A stretch of 56,903 nucleotides of DNA from DATCRE01 sp964235605. Its GTDB lineage: Bacteria; Bacteroidota; Bacteroidia; Cytophagales; Cyclobacteriaceae. The stretch covers positions 1-56,903 of the forward strand of contig CAXSCR010000024.1 in assembly GCA_964235605.1 (NCBI GenBank), given 5' to 3'. The first letter of the stretch is position 1. Every line of letters begins with the position of its first letter. Under the pieces are notes generated by a model. That model was not told the DNA's origin, did not search any database, and worked only from the letters and a program-made list of their open reading frames with translations. Of the stretch, positions 7,821-16,387 are shown piece by piece. Made by a program: the position numbers and the translations under genes.

Positions 7821-8402
7821 ATGGGTGAAAGAATACTTCAGTTCGACCAAGATTTATTTATCTATCTCAACAGCTTACATACACCTTGGCTAGACCAGGT
7901 TATGTTCTATATGAGTAATACCTACTTCTGGCTTCCCCTCCATGCGATCCTTTTATATATGATCTTGAAAAACTACCGAAAGGATAGTGTCATCATTATT
8001 ATTTGTGTAGCCTTAAGTGTTATCGTTGCTAATGGTATAACAAGTGAATTTATGAAGGGCTACTTTATGCGATTACGACCCTCGCACGAACATAGCTTAG
8101 CACATCTCATTCATATAGTTAATGATTATAGAGGTGGTTTATATGGATTTGCATCTAGTCACTCCGCCACTACATTTGCAATGGCTACATTCTTATGGTT
8201 GTTATTCTACAAACGGTATCCTCATATCGGTTGGTTGTTTGTCTGGGCTACGCTGGTAGCGTATACACGTGTCTACTTAGGCGTACACTACCCATTTGAC
8301 ATTCTTGTGGGAGCCCTGATTGGGATACTTTGCGGGTGGGCGGTCTACTTATTATATCAAAGGATTTTGGCTTTAGTGGTTAAAAGCCGAATAGCTGCCT
8401 AA
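7821..8402 (+). CDS. PAP2-family membrane phosphatase
   Basis: A 193-residue integral membrane protein with about five to six helices. The three phosphatase signatures are visible: K79-x6-R86-P87, ASSHS at 111-115 (variant of PSGH, catalytic H114), and R150-x5-H156-x3-D160 in TRVYLGVHYPFD. Family members dephosphorylate lipid phosphates such as undecaprenyl pyrophosphate or phosphatidic acid on the periplasmic side; the short length and undisturbed motifs suit a lipid pyrophosphatase role in envelope synthesis. Its stop codon touches the stop of the convergent MORN gene with no gap. Confidence 0.92.
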   Translation: MGERILQFDQDLFIYLNSLHTPWLDQVMFYMSNTYFWLPLHAILLYMILKNYRKDSVIIIICVALSVIVANGITSEFMKGYFMRLRPSHEHSLAHLIHIVNDYRGGLYGFASSHSATTFAMATFLWLLFYKRYPHIGWLFVWATLVAYTRVYLGVHYPFDILVGALIGILCGWAVYLLYQRILALVVKSRIAA

Positions 8403-10208
8403 CTACTTGCTAAAAGAAAATATGTGGCCAAGGTTCAAACCACAATGAAATGTATTTGAAAAGCCTGAGTGATTAATATCTGCAAAATTAGAAGCAAAGG
8501 CCGGCTCAACATTAAAGCCGCGATAACCTACGTCTACAGAACCGAATACATCAATGGTAAAGCCCTTTGCTCTACTACTTTGCATAATTCTATATCCTAA
8601 TAAAATTCCCCACTCAATTCGTTGCTCCACCGCACTTATGGTAAAAAAGTCATGGGGGTTTTGGGCTATCGCGATGGGTATGTTTGTAAAATATCCAAGA
8701 TTTGTAAACCGAATTTCGTGGCCGAAATACCAAAGACCCGCCCAGAGTGGATTATAAAATTTTTGCTTGATACTTATGCTATAGCCTCTTGCGTACTCCT
8801 TCCCTAATGCAATCTTATCATCACTTACAAAGAACGGATCTCGAATTCCAATAAATTCGAATTCATGTCCCAACCGTTGCTGCATATAAAATTCAATACC
8901 TAGCGGAATGCGGCCGGTAAAAGCAAGTATGGGATTACCACCAATAATTACGCCTTTGAATTCATTAAAGCGCGGGTCGAAGTAGGTAAACCTTTTCTTA
9001 AGTAGGGGTGCTTTTTTAATGTAGCTCTTACTCACTAACTCTGAAATCTCTTTGACTAACTTTTTATCTTCGTAAAATGGACGGTAATAACCAGATAGCT
9101 TTCCATCAAGCTCATAGATCTCCCACGTCCCAACCTTTACATCTTCTTCAAGTTGACCATTTGTCTGTTGATTCCCATTTGGATAGTAACCATTGTATGT
9201 TCCTTTACCTTTTACATACTCACATTCACCTTCACGCTTCCCATCTTCATAAAAAAAATCCCATTTGCCTTCTCGTTTATCATTTATAATTTTCCCTTTG
9301 ACTTTAAGTTTCCCGCTAGGATAGTATTCTTGATATAAGCCTTCGCCATTGGTATAGGTTATTTCACTTTTCAAACTTCCATCGGCGTTAAATACGCCCC
9401 AATACCCTCCTTTTTGTCCGTTAGAAAATTCACCGGTTGAACTTAAGACGCCATTATCAAAATAATATTCCCACTTGCCTACAGGTTCATCATACTCATA
9501 TTTTCCTCGCGAGTAAATCTTACCATTGTGAAAGTAGTTTACCCATTCACCATTCTTTTTGCCATTTGTATAATTACCTTCATTTTGAAGTGCACCATCG
9601 TCACTAAAAAAATGCCAATGCCCATTGTTTTTTGTACCCGACTTTGGACCTTGTCCCTGGATCTTTCCAGAATGATAATACTCCGTGATCGTACCTATAT
9701 CATCTACATACTCACCCTCTGCTTTTAATATGCCCTCCTCAAAATAAGTTTTCCACACGCCAATACGTTTATTGGCTTTATAATTACCGATGTCCTTTAA
9801 CTGTCCATCCTCATAATAACTTTTCCACTCTCCTTCCCTATTCTTCCCATTGATTGTACCCTCCATACTTTTCTGTCCACTTTCATTAAAGTATTCCCAT
9901 AAACCATAATTTGAATTTTGACGGAGGATTCCACGCATTTTTAATTTTCCGGTTTCATAGTAGAATTCCCAAATACCCGTAGTCTCATTATTGGTGAACT
10001 GACCTTTCGATTCGATGCTTCCATTTAAGTAATAGGATTCATAGTGACCATGAAGAACATTGAGAATGGTATCCTTAACCTGAAAAACTTCTTTCAAATT
10101 CTTCTTCTCAGGGTCATGATAAGACTGGCGGGTAAAGCCCTGCGTGAGGCCTTGCTGGAGTGTGAAACTAAAAAATAAACAAAGTAGTAAAAGCTTGCTC
10201 ACTTCCAA
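8403..10208 (-). CDS. MORN-repeat (YwqK-type) exported protein
   Basis: A 601-residue protein. After a signal peptide (about 1-22) come roughly a dozen MORN_2 repeats of about 23 residues (about 50-375), each of the form G-x-W-x-x-Y-x-x-x-G-x-L-x-x-x-G-x-Y, for example GIWEFYYETGKLKMRG. The last 200 residues are different: aromatic, strand-rich, ending NTFHCGLNLGHIFSFSK, which reads like an outer-membrane or surface beta domain. MORN_2 repeats are common in exported Bacteroidota proteins; the role is unknown. No ATG is available: start is TTG at 10208 or GTG at 10202, both just before the signal peptide. Confidence 0.8.
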   Translation of the reverse strand: MEVSKLLLLCLFFSFTLQQGLTQGFTRQSYHDPEKKNLKEVFQVKDTILNVLHGHYESYYLNGSIESKGQFTNNETTGIWEFYYETGKLKMRGILRQNSNYGLWEYFNESGQKSMEGTINGKNREGEWKSYYEDGQLKDIGNYKANKRIGVWKTYFEEGILKAEGEYVDDIGTITEYYHSGKIQGQGPKSGTKNNGHWHFFSDDGALQNEGNYTNGKKNGEWVNYFHNGKIYSRGKYEYDEPVGKWEYYFDNGVLSSTGEFSNGQKGGYWGVFNADGSLKSEITYTNGEGLYQEYYPSGKLKVKGKIINDKREGKWDFFYEDGKREGECEYVKGKGTYNGYYPNGNQQTNGQLEEDVKVGTWEIYELDGKLSGYYRPFYEDKKLVKEISELVSKSYIKKAPLLKKRFTYFDPRFNEFKGVIIGGNPILAFTGRIPLGIEFYMQQRLGHEFEFIGIRDPFFVSDDKIALGKEYARGYSISIKQKFYNPLWAGLWYFGHEIRFTNLGYFTNIPIAIAQNPHDFFTISAVEQRIEWGILLGYRIMQSSRAKGFTIDVFGSVDVGYRGFNVEPAFASNFADINHSGFSNTFHCGLNLGHIFSFSK

Positions 10209-10284
10209 TTGGTTATAACCTTACTAAGTTAGGCTATTTGCCGGAGAAACTAAAGCGTAGTTAAAGGCACCAAATCTTTAGAAA

Positions 10285-10794
10285 TTACTTATACCACGCT
10301 GCATACATGGGATAGTTTCTGGCGGTTCTTTGAATAACCTCCTTCATCTCTTCTCCAATTTCTTTTATACGTTTTGCAGGAATGCCGGCATAGATACTAC
10401 CGGGTTCAACCTTTGTTCCGGCCAATACAATTGCCCCAGCTGCAATCACTGAATTCGTCCCTATAACGGCATCATCCATTACAATTGCACCCATACCTAT
10501 TAACACATTATCTTCTATGGTACACCCATGCACTATTGCATTATGGGCGATCGATACATTATTGCCAATTACGGTTTTAGCTTTTTGATACGTACAGTGA
10601 ATAATGGCGCCATCTTGAATGTTTGTATTATGACCAATTGTTATTGAATGAACATCACCCCGCACAACTGCATTAAACCAAACGGTGCAATTATCGCCCG
10701 TCACAACTTCACCGATAACGACTGCATTATCAGCTAGAAAGCAATTACTTCCAAAAACCGGTTCGAACCCCCTTACTTTTTTTATGATTGCCAT
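10285..10794 (-). CDS. Gamma-class carbonic anhydrase-like hexapeptide protein
   Basis: A 169-residue left-handed beta-helix protein of the YrdA/PaaY group. Hexapeptide repeats fill residues 15-140. The three zinc-ligand histidines of gamma-carbonic anhydrases are conserved (H66, H84, H89), as is R45 in the RGD turn. The C-terminal helix (EEMKEVIQRTARNYPMYAAW) is family-typical. Carbonate/CO2 chemistry or CoA-ester hydrolysis are the known options for the group. I chose ATG 10794 because homologues begin at this point; an in-frame ATG at 10827 would add 11 unlike residues. The gene lies 71 bases from the mobile element. Confidence 0.9.
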   Translation of the reverse strand: MAIIKKVRGFEPVFGSNCFLADNAVVIGEVVTGDNCTVWFNAVVRGDVHSITIGHNTNIQDGAIIHCTYQKAKTVIGNNVSIAHNAIVHGCTIEDNVLIGMGAIVMDDAVIGTNSVIAAGAIVLAGTKVEPGSIYAGIPAKRIKEIGEEMKEVIQRTARNYPMYAAWYK

Positions 10795-10855
10795 ATTTAC
10801 AATTTTTTGCGAAGTTAATATACACAAGGAGTATTAGATGTATGTTTCAAATCTT

Positions 10856-10865
10856 CAATTCCACT
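10856..10865 (+). repeat. Target-site duplication, left of element A
   Basis: CAATTCCACT, repeated at 11398-11407 on the other side of the element. Confidence 0.8.
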
Positions 10866-11397
10866 TAGGAAATCGCTTTTAAGTTTTTAATCAAACTTAT
10901 AACTTCTGGCTGCCAGCTTCTGGCTGCTAGCTTTGAGCTGCTAGCTCGATTTTTTAAAGTTTTATGCAGGTGACTCACATGTCGGGGTCATGATTAAGGA
11001 TTTGTATTCTTGAACAGGTGGCATAAGGCATAACGAATAAGTAAAAGCTGCAGATGACAATGATTGTTTGAAGCGCAATCCCTCCAGGCAAATCGCTTGT
11101 AATATTGGAAGTTGAGCCAATCCGCTTCCTGTCCTAAGTGGGCGGTGGTAAAGGCGCGGAAGTGAGAATCGATATATTTTAGGAGTAAATAATGGAAATG
11201 AACCTGCTGCAAAATCTGGGTTAAAATGCGCGCCTACAATTATACCCTGAAAATATACACGTAGGTTCGCGCATGATGTATGAACCAAGCAAGCGTGAAC
11301 TTTGGTCTTAGGACTTCAAGCGGATACTCATATTTTTATATCAACAGTTAGTAAAATGGCTCTTAATCAATTAGCAATTTTAAAAACGATTTTCCTG
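10866..11397 (-). mobile_element. Non-autonomous transposable element (MITE-like), full copy A
   Basis: 532 bp with imperfect inverted ends: TAGGAAATCGCTTTTAAG from 10866 and, on the other strand from 11397, CAGGAAAATCGTTTTTAA. It is flanked by a 10-bp direct repeat (10856-10865 and 11398-11407), the footprint of an insertion. Two shorter relatives exist at 19959-20154 and 55629-55995. The interior holds a heptamer array (about 10890-10947) and an open frame of up to 108 codons with no recognisable protein signature. No transposase is present. It sits between the gamma-CA and miaB genes, about 40 bp upstream of the miaB -7 box. Oriented here so that the heptamer end is the right end, as in the other copies. 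Confidence 0.85.
10890..10947 (-). repeat. Heptamer array inside element A
   Basis: On the minus strand the sequence reads as about eight 7-base units: AGCTAGC, AGCTCAA, AGCTAGC, AGCCAGA, AGCTGGC, AGCCAGA, AGTTATA, AGTTTGA. The unit resembles that of the 55-bp repeats at 1 and 143. Confidence 0.75.
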
Positions 11398-11407
11398 CAA
11401 TTCCACT
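11398..11407 (+). repeat. Target-site duplication, right of element A
   Basis: CAATTCCACT, identical to 10856-10865; removing the element and one copy would restore an uninterrupted upstream region of miaB. Confidence 0.8.
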
Positions 11408-11438
11408 GACAAGATGTCACTTAAAACGCTAAAAGTTG

Positions 11439-11446
11439 TATTTTTG
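11439..11446 (+). promoter_or_regulatory. Candidate -7 promoter box of the miaB operon
   Basis: TATTTTTG matches TAnnTTTG and ends 18 nt before the ATG at 11465, with an AAGGAA ribosome site between them. Confidence 0.6.
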
Positions 11447-11464
11447 CGAATTGAAAGGAAAGCA

Positions 11465-12916
11465 ATGGAGAATCTAATTCAAGATTTAGGAATTTTAAGT
11501 GGAGCAGAGGCTTGCGAGACATTCCAAGTTTTAAAAGATGTTAATACGGGCAAGAGCCGAAAAATTTATATAGAAAGCTATGGCTGCCAGATGAATTATT
11601 CTGATAGTGAAATCGTAGCATCCATACTTCAGAAAGAAGGATTTGACACCACCTCTGATATCACACTAGCCGATATCGTATTTTTAAATACCTGCTCTAT
11701 ACGAGAAAAGGCCGAGCTTACCGTTAGACATCGGTTGATGCATATTAATGGTTTCAAAAAGAAAAATCCGGATTTAATAGTTGGCGTTTTAGGCTGTATG
11801 GCTGAACGTCTAAAAGCCAAGTTACTTGAAGAGGAGAAAATAGTTGACCTGGTGGCTGGACCAGATGCGTATCGAGATTTGCCTAAACTTATTGCAAAAG
11901 TAGATTACGGTGATAAAGCGGTAAACACAATTCTTTCTAGAGAAGAGACATATGGAGACATTAGTCCGGTTAGGTTAAATACAAATGGCATCGCAGCCTT
12001 TATTACCATCATGAGAGGGTGTGATAACATGTGCTCATTTTGTGTTGTGCCATTTACCAGAGGACGTGAAAGGAGTCGAGATCCTCATTCTATAATCGCT
12101 GAGGCTAAAGACCTTTTTGAAAAAGGGTATCGCGAGGTTACACTATTAGGCCAAAACGTAGATTCTTATAAGTGGAGTTCGGAAGAGAATAACAAGGCAC
12201 GTCTTGAAAAAAAGGAAGTTGCTAATACCGTAAGCTTCGCCAATCTTCTTGAAATGGTAGCTACAATTCATCCCGATCTACGCGTGAGGTTTTCAACCTC
12301 TCATCCAAAAGATATTACTGATGATGTGCTGCATATCATGGCTAAATACGAAAATATTTGCAAGAACATTCACCTTCCAGCGCAAAGTGGCAACTCCCGT
12401 ATTTTAGATCTAATGAACCGTGAATATTCACGTGAATGGTACCTAGACAAAGTCCAGAAAATCAGAGAGATATTGGGTGAAGAATGTGGTTTATCATCGG
12501 ATATGATTACCGGGTTTTGTTCTGAAACCGAAGCAGAACATCAAGACACTTTAACCTTAATGGATGCGGTAAAATTTGACTTCGCCTATATGTTTTTCTA
12601 TTCTGAAAGGCCAGGCACGCCGGCGGCGAAGAAATTAAAAGATGACGTGCCGCTTGAGCTCAAGAAAAGAAGGCTCAGTGAAATTATCTATAAACAAACT
12701 ACCCATTCATTATTACGTAATAAGATGGACATTGGAAAAATCTATAGAGTTTTGATAGAAGGGTACTCAAAGAAGTCTGACGATTATTTACAAGGAAGGA
12801 GTTCATCGAACAAAGTTGTTGTATTCGCTAAGGGAAATCATGTAAAAGGAGAATATGTAAATGTTCACATTGATGATTGTACAGGTGGAACCTTAGTTGG
12901 AACTTCGATTGTGTAA
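11465..12916 (+). CDS. miaB: tRNA-2-methylthio-N6-isopentenyladenosine37 synthase MiaB
   Basis: A 483-residue radical-SAM methylthiotransferase that adds the 2-methylthio group to i6A37 of tRNAs. N-terminal UPF0004 domain with the auxiliary-cluster cysteines C41 (ESYGCQMN), C77 (NTCSIR) and C111 (GCMAE); radical-SAM cluster C186-x3-C190-x2-C193 (GCDNMCSFC); C-terminal TRAM domain (about 415-480). The ATG at 11465 is preceded by AAGGAA and by a promoter box; an earlier in-frame ATG at 11414 would place the promoter inside the gene. First gene of the five-gene plus-strand operon; 38 bases separate it from the next gene. Confidence 0.96.
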   Translation: MENLIQDLGILSGAEACETFQVLKDVNTGKSRKIYIESYGCQMNYSDSEIVASILQKEGFDTTSDITLADIVFLNTCSIREKAELTVRHRLMHINGFKKKNPDLIVGVLGCMAERLKAKLLEEEKIVDLVAGPDAYRDLPKLIAKVDYGDKAVNTILSREETYGDISPVRLNTNGIAAFITIMRGCDNMCSFCVVPFTRGRERSRDPHSIIAEAKDLFEKGYREVTLLGQNVDSYKWSSEENNKARLEKKEVANTVSFANLLEMVATIHPDLRVRFSTSHPKDITDDVLHIMAKYENICKNIHLPAQSGNSRILDLMNREYSREWYLDKVQKIREILGEECGLSSDMITGFCSETEAEHQDTLTLMDAVKFDFAYMFFYSERPGTPAAKKLKDDVPLELKKRRLSEIIYKQTTHSLLRNKMDIGKIYRVLIEGYSKKSDDYLQGRSSSNKVVVFAKGNHVKGEYVNVHIDDCTGGTLVGTSIV

Positions 12917-12954
12917 TAATCTGTAATTCAAAAAGTTATTTAACAAAGTATAGC

Positions 12955-14214
12955 ATGTCAATTACTGATTCAGAGATACAAACTATAAAACAAAGATTCG
13001 GAATTATTGGTAATTCAACTTTACTGAATAATGCCGTTCGGGTAGCCATGCAAGTATCGCCTACTGACATGTCAGTTCTCATAACCGGCGAAAGTGGTAG
13101 TGGTAAAGAGTCGTTTTCAAAAATTATTCATTATTTAAGTTCACGGAAACATGGCCAGTTTATAGCAATAAATTGTGGTTCGATCCCTGAAGGCACTATT
13201 GACTCTGAATTATTCGGACATGAGAAAGGGTCATTTACTGGAGCCCATGAGGCCAGAAAAGGATACTTCGAAGTAACAAACGGAGGTACAATCTTCTTAG
13301 ATGAGATCGGCGAAATGCCTTTGGGCACACAAGCTCGTTTACTTCGTGTACTTGAAAACGGGGAATTTTTAAAAGTCGGTTCTTCAAAAGTTTTAAAAAC
13401 TGATGTTAGGGTTGTTGCTGCTACAAACGTAAATCTTATGCGTTCTGTGGAAGAAGGGAAATTCCGTGAAGACCTCTACTATCGTTTAAGTACCGTACCA
13501 ATCTATGTTCCACCTTTACGTGAACGAGGGAGGGATACTGAATTATTATTCAGGAAGTTTTCGTCAGATTTTGCGGATAAATACAAAGTGAAACCAATCA
13601 GTCTTACTGAAGATGCTAAAGAGATTCTTTTAAAATATCGATTTCCTGGAAACATTCGTCAGCTTAAAAATCTTGTTGAACAGATCTCGGTGTTATCTCC
13701 TGAAAATAAGGAAATTGATTCAGCAAGTCTTTTAAATTACTTACCGAAACAAAACAGCCTTCCGGCATTATACCGTAATCCTGCTGGTGATAAGGATGGG
13801 CTTTCTGAACGTGATATTCTTTATAAAGTGCTTTTCGAAATGAAAAAGGATGTGACGGATCTAAAAAAACTAGTACTTGACAACTACAATAATGTTGGCA
13901 AATCGTCACAACTTTTAAAGGACCATCCAGAATTATTTGAAGGGTTAGACGGTGATTCGGCTATACCACAAGAGCCAATGGTATTAAACCTAAATCAAGG
14001 CTCCAATTCCAGTGCTGAACCTACCAATGAGGATGTGCACGATATCTCTCATGAAACAGAAGAAGATTCCCTTTCAATAGAAAAAAAGGAAAAAGAATTA
14101 ATCATAAGGGCGTTAAGGAAAAATAACAATAAACGTAAATATGCGGCACGTGATCTGGGCATCTCGGAACGCACTTTGTATCGCAAAATAAAACAATACG
14201 ACCTTGAAGATTAA
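12955..14214 (+). CDS. Sigma-54-dependent transcriptional activator (enhancer-binding protein)
   Basis: A 419-residue activator with AAA+ domain and DNA-binding tail but no N-terminal receiver. Walker A GESGSGK at 45-51, sigma-54 contact loop GSFTGA at 92-97 (GAFTGA variant), Walker B IFLDEIGE at 113-120, sensor arginine region FPGNIRQLKNL, then an acidic linker and a Fis-type helix-turn-helix at the C-terminus (KYAARDLGISERTLYRKIKQ). Lacking a sensory domain, it may be constitutively active or controlled by level or partner. Embedding among miaB, lptE and secG is a known Bacteroidota arrangement, as far as I recall. It overlaps lptE by 11 bases. Confidence 0.92.
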   Translation: MSITDSEIQTIKQRFGIIGNSTLLNNAVRVAMQVSPTDMSVLITGESGSGKESFSKIIHYLSSRKHGQFIAINCGSIPEGTIDSELFGHEKGSFTGAHEARKGYFEVTNGGTIFLDEIGEMPLGTQARLLRVLENGEFLKVGSSKVLKTDVRVVAATNVNLMRSVEEGKFREDLYYRLSTVPIYVPPLRERGRDTELLFRKFSSDFADKYKVKPISLTEDAKEILLKYRFPGNIRQLKNLVEQISVLSPENKEIDSASLLNYLPKQNSLPALYRNPAGDKDGLSERDILYKVLFEMKKDVTDLKKLVLDNYNNVGKSSQLLKDHPELFEGLDGDSAIPQEPMVLNLNQGSNSSAEPTNEDVHDISHETEEDSLSIEKKEKELIIRALRKNNNKRKYAARDLGISERTLYRKIKQYDLED

Positions 14215-14752
14215 GCTCATAACTGGCTATAGTACCCAGTTTTTTTCAGTTATCATGTTAATGACGAGCTGCTTGTTGCCCCTTTCTTGTGGTGTTTATT
14301 CCTTTTCTGGAGCCTCTACGCCCGCTAAAAGTATTACGATAGTTGAGTTTTATAATAACTCAGACTTAGGTCCGGCAAACATGGGCCAGACCTTTAGTAA
14401 TAGCATTAAAAATTATTTTATTCAAAATTCCAATCTTTCAATAGTTGCGGATCAGGGGGAGCTTCAGCTTGAAGGTGAAATCGTAGACTTCCGTTTAACT
14501 CCAATTGCACCCACTTCAACGGGTGGAACTAACGATGTAAATTCAGCTTCTTCAACACGTGTTACCATCTCAGTTAAAGCAACTTATACCAATACATTAG
14601 ACGATAAGTTGAGCTTTAAAGATAAAACGTTTTCTTTTTATCGAGACTTTCCATCTGACCAAAATTTTAGCGATATTGAGGAGAGCTATGTGAGGGGGAT
14701 CTTTGACCAGATAATCAGAGATATATTCAATGCCTCCATTGCCAATTGGTAA
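14204..14752 (+). CDS. lptE: LPS-assembly lipoprotein LptE family
   Basis: A 182-residue lipoprotein: signal with lysines at 2 and 4, hydrophobic stretch and lipobox LPLSC (C29), followed by GVYSFSG, the typical first strand of LptE. The rest is the small alpha/beta fold with FSNSIKNYF and a final amphipathic helix SYVRGIFDQIIRDIFNASI. LptE plugs the LptD barrel and guides LPS to the outer leaflet. The start is a TTG overlapping the previous gene's end; the next ATG (14255) would leave a signal peptide without positive charge, so TTG is preferred. Confidence 0.85.
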   Translation: MKIKLITGYSTQFFSVIMLMTSCLLPLSCGVYSFSGASTPAKSITIVEFYNNSDLGPANMGQTFSNSIKNYFIQNSNLSIVADQGELQLEGEIVDFRLTPIAPTSTGGTNDVNSASSTRVTISVKATYTNTLDDKLSFKDKTFSFYRDFPSDQNFSDIEESYVRGIFDQIIRDIFNASIANW

Positions 14753-14786
14753 CTTTTGACTTATTTTTACTTAAGCCCCAGAATAA

Positions 14787-15734
14787 GTGGACAAAAAAAG
14801 CTTCATAAATATATTAAGTCAATACTCCTCAACTTCTGAGCGAGATGCTCTGGAGATACTTTCCCTGAAGCAAAAATATCCCTACAGCCAGCTTCTACAT
14901 GTACTCTCTGCAAAAGTGAGTAAGGACCATAGCTTTAGCACAGACCAACAGGAACTGCAGCTTGCCGCTGTCTATTCTACAAACCGTATTGTATTAAAGG
15001 ATATAATGGCAACTACTGCTCCCTCTACTGATGCGGTTGATGTTGTTAAGGATCGTTCAGACGTTGATTACACCACGCAAGATTTGGTTATACCTGTCAC
15101 CGAATCAAGCATAGATTCCGTTGACTTAGCATCTGAAATCATGGATGGCTTAAATCGTTTACATATAGCCAGAAACAACTTTGAATCACTGTTTGATGAC
15201 ATCACCAGCAAGGCGAAAGCAATTTCATTTGTACCGGAAAAGGTGGTAATACATGCTCCTGTCTCTACTGATTCTGAAAAGGAAACTGCCTACTCTAAAT
15301 CAAAAAAAGAGAGAATTATAGAAATTGCGAAAGCGCTAGAATCTATGGAATCTGATGCTGAGAAAGCGCCCACTCGGAAGAAAAAAAAAAGTGATATAAA
15401 TGAAGGTTTGATCGAGCAAATCGCTAATTCTAAAAAGGAGATCGATCCTGAGAATGAAAAGCAAAAAGCGCAAATTGAAATTATTGACCAATTTATTAAG
15501 GCACAGCCTAACATAGGCAACGCTAAGGATAAGCCGTTACCAGATTCTATTATAGATCATTCTACTGTTAACTCCAACGACTTTGGCGATAACATCGTAT
15601 CTGAAACTTTAGTGGATATTCTCTTAAAACAGGGCAAAAAGGAAAAAGCAATCGAAGTTTTAAAAAAGCTTATTTGGAAGTTTCCGCAAAAAAAGGCTTA
15701 CTTTGTGGCTCAAATTGAAGAACTGAAAAAATAA
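14787..15734 (+). CDS. Conserved Bacteroidota protein of the lptE-secG cluster (315 aa)
   Basis: Soluble, no signal peptide. N-terminal helical region (residues 1-75; FINILSQYSSTSERDALEIL, then KQKYPYSQLLHVLSAK), a long charged low-complexity middle (about 90-255) and a C-terminal TPR-like pair (ETLVDILLKQGKKEKAIEVL and KKLIWKFPQKKAYFVAQIEE). Proteins of this design sit between lptE and secG in related genomes, to my recollection, without assigned function; a scaffold or adaptor for export is an inference. GTG start at 14787, 34 bases after lptE; 3 bases before secG. Confidence 0.75.
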   Translation: MDKKSFINILSQYSSTSERDALEILSLKQKYPYSQLLHVLSAKVSKDHSFSTDQQELQLAAVYSTNRIVLKDIMATTAPSTDAVDVVKDRSDVDYTTQDLVIPVTESSIDSVDLASEIMDGLNRLHIARNNFESLFDDITSKAKAISFVPEKVVIHAPVSTDSEKETAYSKSKKERIIEIAKALESMESDAEKAPTRKKKKSDINEGLIEQIANSKKEIDPENEKQKAQIEIIDQFIKAQPNIGNAKDKPLPDSIIDHSTVNSNDFGDNIVSETLVDILLKQGKKEKAIEVLKKLIWKFPQKKAYFVAQIEELKK

Positions 15735-15737
15735 GTT

Positions 15738-16085
15738 ATGTACGTATTAGTTATAGGTCTAATCATTTTCTTTGCTGTATTGCTTGTACTAATTATACTG
15801 GCTCAAAATTCAAAGGGCGGTGGACTTACAAGCCAATTTGGTGGATCTGGTGCAAGTAATATTATTGGTGTAAAGAAAACCGGTGACTTACTAGAAAAAT
15901 TAACTTGGGGTTTCATTATCGCAATTATCGTATTATCGCTATCCACTAATTTCATAGTACCTACTTCAAGTGGTTCAACCAATGAAATTTTTGACAAGGC
16001 GTCTGAACAGGCGGCTCCTGCTCCTGCAGTACCAAAGCTTAACGGATCAGGCACATCCCCGGAATCAACTGATACAACTAAGTAG
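15738..16085 (+). CDS. secG: Preprotein translocase subunit SecG
   Basis: 115 residues with two membrane segments (about 2-22 and 55-75) linked by the family motif AQNSKGGGLTSQFGG. SecG joins SecYE and speeds SecA-driven export. The C-terminal tail (80-115) is longer than the E. coli core and rich in Ser, Pro and Ala, as often in Bacteroidota. Last gene of the miaB operon; its stop abuts the stop of convergent cbpM with no bases between. Confidence 0.93.
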   Translation: MYVLVIGLIIFFAVLLVLIILAQNSKGGGLTSQFGGSGASNIIGVKKTGDLLEKLTWGFIIAIIVLSLSTNFIVPTSSGSTNEIFDKASEQAAPAPAVPKLNGSGTSPESTDTTK

Positions 16086-16382
16086 TTAAAGATCCTCGTA
16101 TAATCTTAATCTATTCTCTAAGAACATAATTTCACGTTGAAGGATATTTTCACGTTGAAGGATATGCAAAATTGCTTCAATACCCTCTAAGTTGATATCT
16201 AGCTCAAAATGCAAGTGTATTACTTGTTCTAGCTTTTGCAACTCATGGATTGAAATGTATGATGTATGCTCTAAGATTTCAACCTGAACCAATCCGAATT
16301 CCTGAAGCTTATCTATAAATGAAATTTCGATTTCATGGCTCGTACAAAATTGTTCGGTTGTTATTAAGTTTTCCATTGCCAT
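16086..16382 (-). CDS. cbpM: CbpM-like modulator of the CbpA co-chaperone
   Basis: 98 residues with a MerR-type helix-turn-helix start (ITTEQFCTSHEIEISFIDKL), the pattern SYISIHELQKLEQVIHLHFELDIN and a C-terminal coiled coil. CbpM binds the J domain of CbpA and restrains it; here it directly follows the cbpA-like gene by 5 bases, which fixes the assignment. An in-frame 18-base tandem duplication (about 16131-16167) gives the repeated peptide ILQREN-ILQREI in the coiled coil. Confidence 0.85.
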   Translation of the reverse strand: MAMENLITTEQFCTSHEIEISFIDKLQEFGLVQVEILEHTSYISIHELQKLEQVIHLHFELDINLEGIEAILHILQRENILQREIMFLENRLRLYEDL

Positions 16383-16387
16383 TCAAT

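Noticed and set aside
10890..10947. Heptamer arrays as a CRISPR array
   Set aside because: Units are contiguous and 7 bases long with no unique spacers, and no cas genes are present.
10962..11288. Open frames within element A (up to 108 codons) and its counterpart in copy C (55727-55918), sharing the peptide AQLPILQAI
   Set aside because: The shared peptide follows from DNA-level similarity of the elements. Copies differ by frameshifts and large deletions, and no domain is recognisable, so these are not called genes.
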